64,000 nt of DNA, taken from contig CBDANJ010000008.1 in the NCBI GenBank assembly GCA_965197545.1, positions 1,612,001-1,676,000 on the forward strand, written 5' to 3'. Below are positions 17,823 to 26,815 of the stretch, in pieces. Under the pieces are notes generated by a model. It ran no database searches and had not been told where the DNA came from. It was given only the letters and a program-made list of their open reading frames with translations. The translations under genes were made by a program, and so were the position numbers. The DNA comes from CATOSP01 sp965197545 (GTDB taxonomy: Bacteria; Chloroflexota; Dehalococcoidia; Lucifugimonadales; UBA3495). Each line of letters starts with the position of its first letter. The first letter of the stretch is position 1.

Positions 17823-18953
17823 ATGGGATGGTCGCAACATCATGCTGTGGGGCTGATCCACTACGCCCCACAGCACAGCTACCGAGGCTATACGCTCTTC
17901 ACCCCCACCAGCGGCAACTACACTTACCTTATCGACATGGATGGCCGCGTTTGTCACCGGTGGTACCTGGCCGATGGAATCGGTTATTCTTACCTGCTCC
18001 CGAATGGACACCTTCTCCTCCGCACTTCGGGGACCACCGGAGCCGGGGTGCGGGGCCAGCCCCCGGTGGGTGGCGCAGGAGCGGGGGCCATCGTGGAACT
18101 TGACTGGGATGGCAACGAAGTCTGGGAGTACCAGGCGCCCATGCTCCACCATGATTTCGAGCGGCTTCCCAACGGAAATACGTTGGTCCTGCTATTCGAG
18201 CCTCTGGCCGAAGAGTTGACGGCCCGGATCCAAGGGGGGTTCAGGACGGGTGAAGGTCCCGAGGAAGTTCTCGGCGACCTGGTCCACGAGGTGACGCCCG
18301 CTGGAGATGTAGTATATTCCTGGCCTTCCTGGGAACATCTGGACCCGGAAGAAGACGTAATCTGCCAACTCGAAAGCCGTGAGGAGTGGACGCACCAAAA
18401 CTCGCTCAAAGTCACCCCAAACGGTGACCTGGTGGTCAGCTTCAGGCGTATTGACACCGTGGGCATCGTGGACCGGGAGACTGGGAATTTCAAATGGAAG
18501 TGGGGGCCAGGAGTGATATCCCATCAACACCACCCCACCTATTTGGACAACGGCCATGTCCTGCTGTTTGACAACGGGCCGCACCGGCCGGGGTTTACCT
18601 ACTCACGGGTGGTAGAGGTTGATCCTGAGACTAGCGAGATCGTTTGGGAGTACCGGGGTGACCCCCCCATCTCCTTCTACAGCTTTCATATCAGTGGGGC
18701 CGAACGGCTTCCCAACGGCAATACGCTGGTCTGCGAGGGCGCGCCAGGCCGTGTGTTCGAGGTAACCCAGGCTAAGGAGATAGTCTGGGAATACGTCAAC
18801 CCGATATTCGGACCGGCGTCCCGGGGGACCGGTGGCACCCGCTCCAATTCCATGTTCCGCGCTCATCGCTACGGCCCCGGCCACCCCGGACTCCGGGGAA
18901 AAGACCTGGACCCGGCCCGCTACGCCAATTTGAACCGGCTCTATTCCGGCTAG
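17823..18953 (+). CDS. Arylsulfotransferase-like beta-propeller protein
   Basis: A 376-residue protein of the arylsulfotransferase (ASST) family, a six-bladed propeller. Blade motifs recur: WDGNEVWEYQAPMLHHDFER, NTLVLL, VEVDPETSEIVWEYRGDP and RLPNGNTLVCEG. Paired His residues in MLHHDF and ISHQHHP are candidates for the active site. ASST enzymes move sulfate between phenols without PAPS. ATG 17823 is chosen because CGGAGGA precedes it by 4 nt; an upstream TTG (17793) is less likely. No signal peptide is obvious, which is unusual for ASST. It follows the selenoprotein by 56 bp and may share its transcript. Confidence 0.75.
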   Translation: MGWSQHHAVGLIHYAPQHSYRGYTLFTPTSGNYTYLIDMDGRVCHRWYLADGIGYSYLLPNGHLLLRTSGTTGAGVRGQPPVGGAGAGAIVELDWDGNEVWEYQAPMLHHDFERLPNGNTLVLLFEPLAEELTARIQGGFRTGEGPEEVLGDLVHEVTPAGDVVYSWPSWEHLDPEEDVICQLESREEWTHQNSLKVTPNGDLVVSFRRIDTVGIVDRETGNFKWKWGPGVISHQHHPTYLDNGHVLLFDNGPHRPGFTYSRVVEVDPETSEIVWEYRGDPPISFYSFHISGAERLPNGNTLVCEGAPGRVFEVTQAKEIVWEYVNPIFGPASRGTGGTRSNSMFRAHRYGPGHPGLRGKDLDPARYANLNRLYSG

Positions 18954-19102
18954 GCTTGGCGTAATTGTAGGGCCCGTTGCCAATAATCGAGAGATCACCG
19001 GAGTACCCCGGATTCTTGCCCGGACGTGGGAATTGGGTCCGGTGGTCCGGCCATCTACCCGGCCGTGATACACTGGCTAGCAGCTTTCTAAGGAGGACTA
19101 AC

Positions 19103-20008
19103 ATGTCAGGATTCCACGGAGTATACCCAGCGATTATCACCCCAATGACCCCCGAAGGGGACCTTAACGAAGCCGCGTTCCGGGAGGTCATGGAGTTCAA
19201 CATCCAAGCAGGCGTGCATGGCTTCTGGGTCGCTGGCGGCACCGGCGAGAGCGTTCTGCTCGACGATGAAGAGAACATGCGGATTGCCGAGATCGCCGCC
19301 GACCAGTCCCGAGGCCGGATCGAAAACATCATGCACGTCGGCGCGGCAACCACGGCGCGGGCTGCCAAGCTGGCTGAACACGCCGCCAAGTCCGGCGTCG
19401 AGTCAATCTGTTGTGTTCCGCCGTTCTTCTACCGCCAGAGCGACGAGGCTATAGTCCAGCACTACCGGGCGGTGGGCGCAGCCGCGGACCTGCCCCTGTT
19501 CGTCTACAATCTTCCCCAGTCCACCGGCGTCGAAATCACTCCCGAGCTCATGCAGAAGATTCAAGATGGTGTGCCCCAGCTTAAGGGCCTCAAGCACTCG
19601 GCGGTGACTTTCACCAACGTCCGCGCATTCGCCAAGATGGGGCTGCACTGTCTGATCGGCAACAGCATGTTAATGTTGCCTGCCCTGACCATCGGCGCTA
19701 CTGGCTGCGTCGACGGCCCGCCGAACATGGCCCCGGAGCTATGGATCGAGATCTGGAACGCATATAACGACGGAGACATAGCCCGCGCCGAGGCGGCCCA
19801 GGACCGGGCCAGCGAAGTCACCGGGTTGGTCCGCCAATTCGGCCTACACGCCACCGCGAAGGCCGTCATCAGCGAGAGGCTTGGAATTGACTGCGGCGAA
19901 CCCAGGGCTCCCGGCCAACCCCTCACTCCAGAGCAGCGGGCCGCGCTGATGAAGCGGGTCCAGGAGCTCGGCCTGGAGCGGGCTGCCGTGGCACAGTCCG
20001 GAGACTAG
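19103..20008 (+). CDS. Dihydrodipicolinate synthase/N-acetylneuraminate lyase-family aldolase
   Basis: A 301-residue TIM-barrel class I aldolase. The Schiff-base lysine is Lys164 (GLKHSA), the catalytic Tyr is Tyr135 (FVYNLP) and the pyruvate carboxylate loop is GGTGES (45-50). Start ATG has AGGAGG 6 nt upstream. The C-terminus (LTPEQRAALMKRVQELGL) is as usual for the family. Neighbours are catabolic rather than lysine-biosynthetic, so a 2-keto-acid aldolase or lyase in sugar-acid or aromatic breakdown is more likely than DapA itself. Confidence 0.8.
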   Translation: MSGFHGVYPAIITPMTPEGDLNEAAFREVMEFNIQAGVHGFWVAGGTGESVLLDDEENMRIAEIAADQSRGRIENIMHVGAATTARAAKLAEHAAKSGVESICCVPPFFYRQSDEAIVQHYRAVGAAADLPLFVYNLPQSTGVEITPELMQKIQDGVPQLKGLKHSAVTFTNVRAFAKMGLHCLIGNSMLMLPALTIGATGCVDGPPNMAPELWIEIWNAYNDGDIARAEAAQDRASEVTGLVRQFGLHATAKAVISERLGIDCGEPRAPGQPLTPEQRAALMKRVQELGLERAAVAQSGD

Positions 20009-20025
20009 ACGAGAGGATTACTCCG

Positions 20026-20311
20026 ATGGCGACGATACAGGAACGGGTTTCCAGGTTGGAAGGCGCTTTCGAGCAGGTGCCTTTGACCCTTCAGAGCTTG
20101 CAGAACCAGATTGCAGGCTTGCAGAATCAGATTGTCGGCTTGCAGAATCAGATTGTCAGGCTTGCAGAACCAGATCGACAGCATACAACAGAGGCTTACC
20201 GCCCTTGAGAACCGCATGATGATGATGTGGCTCGCTACCATGGGAACTATGGTGGCGGGATTCATCACCCTGTTCGTGGCGATAATGATGCGGGGTCAAG
20301 GCGGCGGTTAG
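20026..20311 (+). pseudogene. Small coiled-coil membrane protein, frameshifted in a 21-bp repeat
   Basis: The first frame codes for MATIQERVSRLEGAFEQV and then heptads LQNQIAG, LQNQIVG, LQNQIV, written by a 21-bp tandem repeat (20098-20165). One extra A near 20158 breaks the pattern and moves the frame. The other frame continues LQNQIDSIQQRLTALENRM and ends with a single membrane helix (MWLATMGTMVAGFITLFVAI) and MRGQGGG. The intact form would be about 94 aa, a coiled coil tethered by a C-terminal helix. A protein of the same plan lies at 22730-23026. Slippage in the repeat may switch it on and off. Confidence 0.6.
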
Positions 20312-20418
20312 CTTGGTCTGACGTTCCGGCTATTTGGGGCCTCAGCCCAATACGCCGGCACCGCACCGGCCGAGGAGTCGGCTTCTGCTTACTCCCCGGC
20401 CAGCCACGTTTCCGCAAG

Positions 20419-21237
20419 CTAGTCCGGTAGCATCGTCAAATGCATCCGCGAGCCCAGCGTAGTATCGGTGTCGAAGTAAAGGACCTGCTGTCGCACCGAG
20501 TTGGTAGCCGGGGAGTCGGCCACGAAAACCAGTCCGCAGTCCTGACAAGCCCCCATGCAAGAAGGGATGTCCCCTACAACGTAGCCCACATGGTCCATGT
20601 CGTGGACATCGTCCGACATGCCTGAAGTGTCCCCCGGCTCGATCAACTCCACCTGCACCTGGCCGAAGTTCACGAAGGCGTTGCGTCCGCCGCTCCGGGA
20701 AGCCCCTCCGCCAATATGCTCCCCCTGGAAATTGTCCACGTACCAGGCAATCGCCCTGTCCAAGTCCTTTACCCGGTATCCAGCGTGGACTATAGAGCTG
20801 ACCTCCAACCCCTGTCCGGAACCTGAAGGGGAATCAGCGGGTAGCTGCGTCAAGTGGACCCGAACGCCGTTGGTGCTGGCTGAATCGAAATACAACACCT
20901 GCTGTCCCATCACGTTGGTGAAGGGCGCGTCAGCCGCGAAATTGAAACCTTTCGCCCTTAGATCGGCAACGCTCTGGTCTATGTTCTCCACCACGTAGCC
21001 GACGTGGTGCATGGTCAGCCGCCCCGTCTCCAGCCCCGTCTTGTCTTCAGGCTCGATTAGCTCCGCCTCCACCCGGCCAAACCGGACGTACGCGTTGATG
21101 CCGCCGCTGGGAACCGCGGCGCTCTTTGGCAACGGGCCTCCCCCTGCGTTTACCGCCCTGAAAGACCGTTCGAACCACTCCACGGTCGCCGCCAGGTCTG
21201 GCGTGTAGTACCCAATGTGTTGAATCTTCTGGAACAT
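20419..21237 (-). CDS. Two-domain VOC (glyoxalase/dioxygenase superfamily) protein
   Basis: A 272-residue protein with two vicinal-oxygen-chelate modules. Module one opens IQHIGYYTPDLAATVEWFER and has TMHHVGYVVENID. Module two opens SSIVHAGYRVKDLDRAIAWY and has DMDHVGYVVGDI. Each repeats the strand RVEAELIEPEDK / QVQVELIEPGDT. The paired His and Glu residues are the usual metal ligands. Methylmalonyl-CoA epimerase-like and isomerase activities are possible. RBS GGAGG lies 4 nt before ATG. A metallo-hydrolase gene follows upstream on the same strand. Confidence 0.8.
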   Translation of the reverse strand: MFQKIQHIGYYTPDLAATVEWFERSFRAVNAGGGPLPKSAAVPSGGINAYVRFGRVEAELIEPEDKTGLETGRLTMHHVGYVVENIDQSVADLRAKGFNFAADAPFTNVMGQQVLYFDSASTNGVRVHLTQLPADSPSGSGQGLEVSSIVHAGYRVKDLDRAIAWYVDNFQGEHIGGGASRSGGRNAFVNFGQVQVELIEPGDTSGMSDDVHDMDHVGYVVGDIPSCMGACQDCGLVFVADSPATNSVRQQVLYFDTDTTLGSRMHLTMLPD

Positions 21238-21291
21238 GGCGCCTCCTAGACCCTATCAACAGGATCAAATTAGTCGGAAATTGTGGCCCGC

Positions 21292-22053
21292 TTACTTTTG
21301 TACTATGTCGATGTTCACGGACCGTTCGGCGTGGACCGTGAAGGTTAGCGATGCGGTCCCGCCGCCTTCGGTGCTGTCCATCACGTGGATATTGTCCGGG
21401 CCGTGAAGGTACAGAATCTTGTCGTCCTGAACGCGGAAGGGCCTGTCGTGACCCGGGTAAAACACGTTGGAGGAGGAGACCATCTTCTCCACGCTCTCCT
21501 TGGCGTCTTCCAGGTCCCAGAAGATGTTGTACGGCATACCGCGGGCGACCGTTCCGCTCTCTGGCATCGCGTCCCCAGCCAGCAGGACCTTCTCCCCGTC
21601 GACTTCGGCCAATACGCTCATGTGCCCCTTGGTGTGGCCCGGCGTTTCCAGCACGGTAACGCCATCGACGATAGTGTCGCCCTCCGACACGATGTCGATC
21701 TTCATGTTGCGCATGAGGTCGGCCATGCCGGCAGCCACGGCCATGTCCCAGGGATTGGGATTGCGGGCGTAGTCAATCTCCGTCGGGTTGACCACCACCC
21801 TGGCGTTCTTGAACAGGTCGGTGTTCTGGCAGTGGTCCCAGTGCATGTGGGTCAGGATAATGATGTCGATGTCGTCCGGAGTCAGGTCCCTGGTCTGGAG
21901 CGCCTTGTACAAAAAAGCGCGCCTCGACGACGGGCCGGTGTCGATGAGAATGTTGTGGTTCCCAACACGTAGCAAGGAGTTGGTGGAGTAGCCGAAGGAA
22001 CCCTGGTCGGTGTTCAGCGCGAACCCGTAAGTGAGCACGTCCAATGTTGCCAT
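21292..22053 (-). CDS. Metallo-beta-lactamase-fold hydrolase (AHL-lactonase-like)
   Basis: A 253-residue MBL-fold enzyme. The metal motif HMHWDH is at residues 69-74, a later His is in TPGHTKGHMS, Asp is in LAGDAMPE and the last His is in YPGHDRPF. The layout with HxHxDH and a nearby YPGHD is typical of N-acyl-homoserine-lactone lactonases and related lactonases. The substrate could be any lactone or thioester. It lies between two VOC-protein genes on the same strand (54 and about 80 bp gaps), suggesting one transcription unit. Confidence 0.85.
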   Translation of the reverse strand: MATLDVLTYGFALNTDQGSFGYSTNSLLRVGNHNILIDTGPSSRRAFLYKALQTRDLTPDDIDIIILTHMHWDHCQNTDLFKNARVVVNPTEIDYARNPNPWDMAVAAGMADLMRNMKIDIVSEGDTIVDGVTVLETPGHTKGHMSVLAEVDGEKVLLAGDAMPESGTVARGMPYNIFWDLEDAKESVEKMVSSSNVFYPGHDRPFRVQDDKILYLHGPDNIHVMDSTEGGGTASLTFTVHAERSVNIDIVQK

Positions 22054-22134
22054 AGCCGGAGAATCCTTTCCGTTAATCTGAAATGGGGGCGCATATCCGC
22101 ACCCCCATCTCGATGAGACCTGCGATTCGGTGTA

Positions 22135-22632
22135 CTAGACGTGGGCGGCCTGGCGGGCCAGTTCCTCATCCCAAGGTCCGGATAGTTGGCCCTTCTCGGT
22201 CTTCCCGATCATGCGGCCTTGTTCGTCCCGCCCCCACTGTTCCGCGGGCATCTCGTAGGAAAGCTCGATACCGTTGCCGTCCGGGTCGCGGATGTAAACC
22301 CCTATCGCATGGCCGTGATCTGATACCCGGTCGATCTTGATTCCCTTGTCCTTGACCCGGTAGTAGAGTTCCTTGAGGTCATCGAGGCTGTGCATGTACC
22401 AGGCCATGTGGTTCAAGCCGACCTGACCCCCCATCGGGCCGGCGGCGTTCTCCCCGACCTCAGTCAGGGCGATATCGTGGGAGTTGCCCAGGTCCGCGCT
22501 CATAAATGCGGCGCGGCCAGGGGTGAAACCATAGGTGTGAAGACCCAGCAGGTCCTCATACCACTCGCGGGCCTTCTCCGCGTTCCGCACGAAAATGTTC
22601 ACGTGGCCTAGCTGTCTCGGTGTGTAGCCCAT
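22135..22632 (-). CDS. VOC-family protein, catechol-dioxygenase-like
   Basis: A 165-residue single VOC module pair. Metal ligands probably come from LGHVNIFVRNAEKAREWYED, LNHMAWYMHSLDDLKELYY and IRDPDGNGIELSYE. The closing IRDPDGNGIEL is the common signature of extradiol-dioxygenase-like and fosfomycin-resistance-like VOC proteins. ATG 22632 is chosen for the GGGAGGAG 4 nt upstream; the longer frame to 22812 is not supported. It begins the run of three minus-strand genes ending with the two-domain VOC protein. Confidence 0.8.
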   Translation of the reverse strand: MGYTPRQLGHVNIFVRNAEKAREWYEDLLGLHTYGFTPGRAAFMSADLGNSHDIALTEVGENAAGPMGGQVGLNHMAWYMHSLDDLKELYYRVKDKGIKIDRVSDHGHAIGVYIRDPDGNGIELSYEMPAEQWGRDEQGRMIGKTEKGQLSGPWDEELARQAAHV

Positions 22633-22729
22633 GATCTCCTCCCTCTTCGGAATGTTTTGGCCTGCCGGGGGCAATAATATCAGACCCGCGCTCCCTGCGG
22701 AAAGCTCCCGATGCGTTTGGCCGGCGAGG

Positions 22730-23026
22730 TCAACCGCCAATGAAGCGGCTGGCAATGAAAGCCGCGAGCAGCGCCCCGCCGACAGCAAGGATAGTGTAAA
22801 AAAGCCGGTCAACGAGCCGGTTCACGTCCCGCATGCCGATTTGCAAATCCAAATACCTGGCTTGCGATTCCCGGAACCCTTCCCGCATTTCTGCCCTGAT
22901 TTCGATCTGGACTTCCTTTACAGCGGCGATGTCGCCTTCCATCCGTCCTATTGCCCGCCATACCTCGGCTGCGTCGATATGGCTGCCGGTGTCTGCGTCT
23001 GTCGTCACTCGTTCCTCATTATCCAT
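22730..23026 (-). CDS. Small coiled-coil protein with C-terminal membrane helix
   Basis: A 98-residue protein: acidic N-terminus, then a coiled coil (IGRMEGDIAAVKEVQIEI, MREGFRESQARYLDLQIGM), a hinge (RDVNRLVDRLF) and one membrane helix (YTILAVGGALLAAFIASRF). It has the same plan as the frameshifted protein at 20.0-20.3 kb, so this genome probably has a family of such tethered coiled coils. No function is known to me. Confidence 0.55.
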   Translation of the reverse strand: MDNEERVTTDADTGSHIDAAEVWRAIGRMEGDIAAVKEVQIEIRAEMREGFRESQARYLDLQIGMRDVNRLVDRLFYTILAVGGALLAAFIASRFIGG

Positions 23027-23077
23027 GAAGGGCGCGAAGTTGCACTAAGAAAAGCTCTACGCGCTTGCGTCCTTGCG

Positions 23078-24811
23078 TTAAATGGGCTTAGCCGTTTCGT
23101 CCTTCAGGCTGTAGATTGCGCCGGGGCGTCCGCCTTCCGGCAATCCCAGCGGCAGATGCACGTTTAGCAGGAAGGGGCGCTTCTCCTCTTCCACCGTCCT
23201 CAGCCCGTGTTCAATGGCGTCGGCGATGGTGGCCTCGTCCGTGGCGTCCATGGCCTCGACGCCGAAGCCCTCGGCTAGCTTAACCGGATCGATGTTGTCC
23301 AGGACTACTCCCCTGTAATCGCCGGTCTGCTTCATGTTGGCGTTGGCGTTTCCAAAGGCCCCGGCCACGATGCCGTAGGCCCCGTTGTTTGAGATGACAT
23401 AAAGCACGGGAATGTTGTGGCTTGAGGCGGTCCAAAGGGCCGAGTCAGAGTAGTAAAGCGAGCCGTCTCCGACCAGGCCGACTACAGGCTTGTCGGGAGC
23501 GCCCAGCTTTGCGCCGATGGCCGCGCCTACCCCGTAACCCTCAGAACCTCCTGCGGGCCGGATGTATTCGTTATTGCCCACATCCCCAGAGTTCTCAAGA
23601 AGGTCCTGCCCGACGGCGAACTGTTCAATGGTCACCAGGCCTCCGCCGTGCCGCTCAAGGGTCTTGTCCAGTGCGTCGGCCAGAGCGACCGCCCGGACCT
23701 TTCCCTGCTGCGCGGCAACTTGCTGGGCCGCGTCTCTCCTGCGGGCGCGCAGGGCGGCGGCCTCTTCCCTGGCCCAGGCGCGGCGGCCAGCCAACTCGTC
23801 CTGAGAGGATTCCGTCAGATCAAGAAGACGTTGGGCCGTGCGTTTTTCGTCAGCCAGGACAGCCAGGTCCAGGCCGGGGATGTTTTCCAGGTTCTCAACG
23901 TCGGACCCCACGGCAATGGTCCGTTCGGCGTTGAAGAAGGCGGCGTAATCGTCGGGTGTGCCCGCCCCGTTGTGACGCACGCCCCAGCACAGGATCAGGT
24001 CAGGGTCGATGTCCGGCGCTTGTTCAAGCCGTCTCCCGCCGCAGTGTAGCGGATGCTTGATGGGGACCCCTCTCAGGTCACCCACCACCGGAATGCCGAA
24101 CCGCTCCGCGATGGCGGTCACCTCGGCGTCGGCGCCGCTCTTCCAGATGCCGTCTCCGGTGTAGAGGAGAGGCCGTTTGGCGTTGCGCAACGCCTGGGCG
24201 ATGGCTTCCACGTCGCTGTCCGCCGGGAAGCCCATGCGGACTTCGGGTAGACCGCCGTCGATGATGTTGGCCGTGAATTCGGAAGGCCCCAGCAGCCGGT
24301 CGTAGACCGCCAGGTGCACCGGACCTACCGGAGGGGTCATGGCAACGCGCAGGGCCCGGTTGACCGCGGCGGGGAGACCTTCCGGCTCAATGACGGTCCA
24401 GTTGGCCTTGGTCAGCGGGGCGCTGATGGCGGTCGGGCCCGCGTTATGGCTGACGTCCAGGCTGATGAAGTCGGCGAAACTGCCGGTGTCTCCGGCAAAC
24501 GTGATCACCACTACGGGCAGGCTGCCGGTCCAGATGTTGATTAGCTGCCCCATGCACTGGGCCAGGCCCGCGCCCAGGTGGACGACCATCACCGCGGGCT
24601 GCAGGTTGGCCTGGGAATATCCCCCGGCCATGGCCGTAACCGCCCCTTCATGGAGTCCAAGTATGCCGTGGATGTCGGAGCGCGAGTGGAGTTCATTGAA
24701 GAACAGCGCTTCCCGCGACCCGGAGTTGTTGAAGACGTACTTTACTCCCGACGCCGCCAGTTGCTCGACAATCAAATTCGAGGCGTTGGCCGTCATCTGT
24801 CGTGTCTGCAT
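23078..24811 (-). CDS. ThDP-dependent enzyme, benzoylformate decarboxylase/acetolactate synthase-like
   Basis: A 577-residue thiamine-diphosphate enzyme with the usual three domains. The Pyr domain carries the catalytic Glu55 (GLHEGAVTAMAGGY). The central domain includes LLYTGDGIWKSGADAE. The PP domain carries the ThDP/metal motif GDGS at about 448-451 with NN about 24 residues later (VISNNGAYGI). The sequence resembles benzoylformate decarboxylase and oxalyl-CoA decarboxylase-type members more than anabolic acetolactate synthase. RBS AGGAGGG lies next to ATG. It is divergent, across a repeat, from a CaiB/BaiF CoA-transferase, a combination seen in oxalate or 2-oxoacid breakdown; this is inference. 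Confidence 0.8.
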   Translation of the reverse strand: MQTRQMTANASNLIVEQLAASGVKYVFNNSGSREALFFNELHSRSDIHGILGLHEGAVTAMAGGYSQANLQPAVMVVHLGAGLAQCMGQLINIWTGSLPVVVITFAGDTGSFADFISLDVSHNAGPTAISAPLTKANWTVIEPEGLPAAVNRALRVAMTPPVGPVHLAVYDRLLGPSEFTANIIDGGLPEVRMGFPADSDVEAIAQALRNAKRPLLYTGDGIWKSGADAEVTAIAERFGIPVVGDLRGVPIKHPLHCGGRRLEQAPDIDPDLILCWGVRHNGAGTPDDYAAFFNAERTIAVGSDVENLENIPGLDLAVLADEKRTAQRLLDLTESSQDELAGRRAWAREEAAALRARRRDAAQQVAAQQGKVRAVALADALDKTLERHGGGLVTIEQFAVGQDLLENSGDVGNNEYIRPAGGSEGYGVGAAIGAKLGAPDKPVVGLVGDGSLYYSDSALWTASSHNIPVLYVISNNGAYGIVAGAFGNANANMKQTGDYRGVVLDNIDPVKLAEGFGVEAMDATDEATIADAIEHGLRTVEEEKRPFLLNVHLPLGLPEGGRPGAIYSLKDETAKPI

Positions 24812-24859
24812 CGGCCCTCCTATGCTTCATGCTGTGTGCAAGTGTTCAGTGACCTGTGC

Positions 24860-24991
24860 CTTTTCATTCTCCCTCTCCCTGGAGGGAGAAGGCCGGGGTG
24901 AGGGGGGGCGCTCCGGGTCAACCGTGCTTGCAAGGGAAAGACGTCCCTCACCCCCAACCCCTCTCCCCACAGGAGAGGGGAGAATGAAAAG
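24860..24991. repeat. MITE-like palindromic element, CTTTTCATTCTCCC ends
   Basis: CTTTTCATTCTCCC at 24860-24873 and its exact complement at 24978-24991 close a 132-bp element. Inside are further inverted repeats, among them CCCTCTCCCTGGAGGGAG and CCTCTCCCCACAGGAGAGG. The ends match the element at 38123-38256 (CAGGGCCTTTTCATT). It fills most of the gap between the ThDP enzyme gene and the CoA-transferase gene. Confidence 0.6.
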
Positions 24992-25202
24992 ACCCTGGAC
25001 CAGTGGCCGGTCAGAAGTGGCGGCCTGCGGTCCCACTAACCACTAGCCACTAACCCTCGTGTGTCCTGGGAATAGTACGTCCGGTCAGGCTGGTTGTCCA
25101 CCTCGCCGCCGGCCAGTGTACAATCAGGCCAATCCCCGGGACGGTCGCAGACTGCCAGGGGGTTGATTCCTCGATATGGCAATTGCTCGGAGGTGCGCGC
25201 CG

Positions 25203-26477
25203 ATGGCCACGAATCTACTGTCGGGCATCAAGGTGTTGGACTTTACTGCTGCCTTTGTCGGTCCATTTTGCAGCCGCATCATGGCCGATATGGGGGCGGA
25301 TGTCATCAAGATCGAACGCCCGGTGGACAATCAGGAAGAACGGTTCACCCCCGAATCACTGCCAACCCGAAACGGCGTGCCGTTTCTCCACCTAAACGGC
25401 GGCAAGAAAAGCCTTTGCGTCGACTTGAAACATCCGAAAGGACTGGAGATAGTCCGGTCGCTGGTTAAGCAGGCAGACGTGTTCGTGGAGAACTACACGC
25501 CCCACGTCGTGAAGAGCTACGGTCTCGACTACTCCAACCTAACCGCCCTGAACCCAGGGATCATCATGGTGTCCATGACCGGCTATGGCCAGGAAGGGTT
25601 CGCCCACAATCCCGAACACGTCTGCACCGACCCGGTGGCCCAGGCCGTGAGCGGGTTGAACTGGATAACCGGGGAAAAGGACGGAGCGCCCTACACCATA
25701 GGCGGCGGGGTCGGCGACACCATCACCGGAATGACCGGAGCGTTGGCGGTCGGGTACGCACTGTTCCACCGCCAGAGGACGGGCGTGGGCCAATACATCG
25801 ACCTTTCCATGATCGAAAGCCTGCTCTTCTTGGACTCCCTGGGGATGCCCCACACCGCCGCCAACCACGGGGTCCCACTGCATTACCGGAACGGCAAGCA
25901 GAACACCTACACCTTTCCCATGGGGATCCTGAAGGCCAAAGAGGGGTACATATCGCTCCAGGCTCCGGGACAGGGGGCCAACAGCGCATGGGGAAGGCTC
26001 TGCGCCTGTATGGACCGGGAAGACATGATCGACGATCTCAGATACCTGACCGATGACGACCGCCTTGAGCGGCGCGACGAGGTGGTGGGCATAATAGAAG
26101 CATGGCTTCAAGACATGAGCGACGACGAAGCAGCCCTGACAGTCCTCGCCGAGGCTCGAATCTCGTCTGGCCCGGTCTTATCCCAGGAAGATATCTGGAA
26201 GCACCCCCATTACCGGGATCGTGGCGCGTTCCAGGAGATCGAATACCCTGAGTTGGGGCCGACGGGTGTGGTGGCCCCGCCCTATAAGTTCTCCGAGACC
26301 CCGGCCAGCGTCAGGGGACCCGCGCCCCAACTCGGCGAGCACAATCACCAGGTCCTGATGGAGCATCTTGGCCTTACTTCCGCCGAAGTCGAGGCGTTGG
26401 CGGAACAGGGAGTGATCTACGAGTCCGAAGGGGCGCGGAAACGCAGGTTACTCACCGGGCAGGTTGTCGGTGATTAA
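25203..26477 (+). CDS. CaiB/BaiF-family CoA-transferase (class III)
   Basis: A 424-residue class III CoA-transferase. The family opening IKVLDFTAAFVGPFCSRIMA and the segment DVIKIERP are present. The catalytic Asp that forms the acyl-enzyme anhydride is probably Asp172 in GGVGDTITGM. ENYTPHVVKSYGLDY and GQYIDLSMIES are also family segments. ATG 25203 is preferred because CGGAGG lies 9 nt upstream; an upstream ATG (25176) is possible. It moves CoA between small acids; the acids cannot be read from sequence. Its 3' end overlaps the convergent ferredoxin-like gene by 30 bp. Confidence 0.85.
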   Translation: MATNLLSGIKVLDFTAAFVGPFCSRIMADMGADVIKIERPVDNQEERFTPESLPTRNGVPFLHLNGGKKSLCVDLKHPKGLEIVRSLVKQADVFVENYTPHVVKSYGLDYSNLTALNPGIIMVSMTGYGQEGFAHNPEHVCTDPVAQAVSGLNWITGEKDGAPYTIGGGVGDTITGMTGALAVGYALFHRQRTGVGQYIDLSMIESLLFLDSLGMPHTAANHGVPLHYRNGKQNTYTFPMGILKAKEGYISLQAPGQGANSAWGRLCACMDREDMIDDLRYLTDDDRLERRDEVVGIIEAWLQDMSDDEAALTVLAEARISSGPVLSQEDIWKHPHYRDRGAFQEIEYPELGPTGVVAPPYKFSETPASVRGPAPQLGEHNHQVLMEHLGLTSAEVEALAEQGVIYESEGARKRRLLTGQVVGD

Positions 26478-26786
26478 CGACGCCAGGTCTTCCGGGATTC
26501 TGGAAAACGTGACCCTGCCCCGGATGGAAATAGTGACCCTGCCTTCGGTCGTCCCGTAAAGGACTTTCTCCCCCGACCACCGCTGGGCAACGTCGATCCT
26601 CGGCCCGTAGGTGCAGCCAAGGATGCAACGGCAGGCCGTGACCTGCACCCGGTCTTCAAGACCGGACTGCTGGACCGTGACGCGCAACTCTTCAAGCAGT
26701 TCAGGGCCGTTCTTGCCATGGAATGTGGCGTAAAGACACTTACGCCGGTCTAGGCAGACGATGATGTTCAGGTCTGGAGTGGGCAT
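26448..26786 (-). CDS. Thioredoxin-like [2Fe-2S] ferredoxin-type small protein
   Basis: A 112-residue protein with Cys at IIVCLDRRKCLY and at TACRCILGCTYGP, the spacing of thioredoxin-fold [2Fe-2S] ferredoxins (compare NuoE-like and (2Fe-2S) ferredoxin proteins). RVTISIRGRVTFSRIPEDL follows. ATG 26786 has AGGAAAG upstream; the longer frame adds only a hydrophobic tail without a start signal. It would carry electrons in the cytoplasm. The tail-to-tail overlap with the CoA-transferase gene is 30 bp. Confidence 0.65.
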   Translation of the reverse strand: MPTPDLNIIVCLDRRKCLYATFHGKNGPELLEELRVTVQQSGLEDRVQVTACRCILGCTYGPRIDVAQRWSGEKVLYGTTEGRVTISIRGRVTFSRIPEDLASLITDNLPGE

Positions 26787-26815
26787 TTCTTTCCTTTCGC
26801 TCTCGCTGATTATGG

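Noticed and set aside
20098..20165. CRISPR-like direct repeats
   Set aside because: The 21-bp units are contiguous, lack spacers and encode coiled-coil heptads.
23078..24811. Anabolic acetolactate synthase (IlvB)
   Set aside because: No small regulatory subunit or ilv/leu neighbours; the sequence is closer in character to decarboxylase-type ThDP enzymes.
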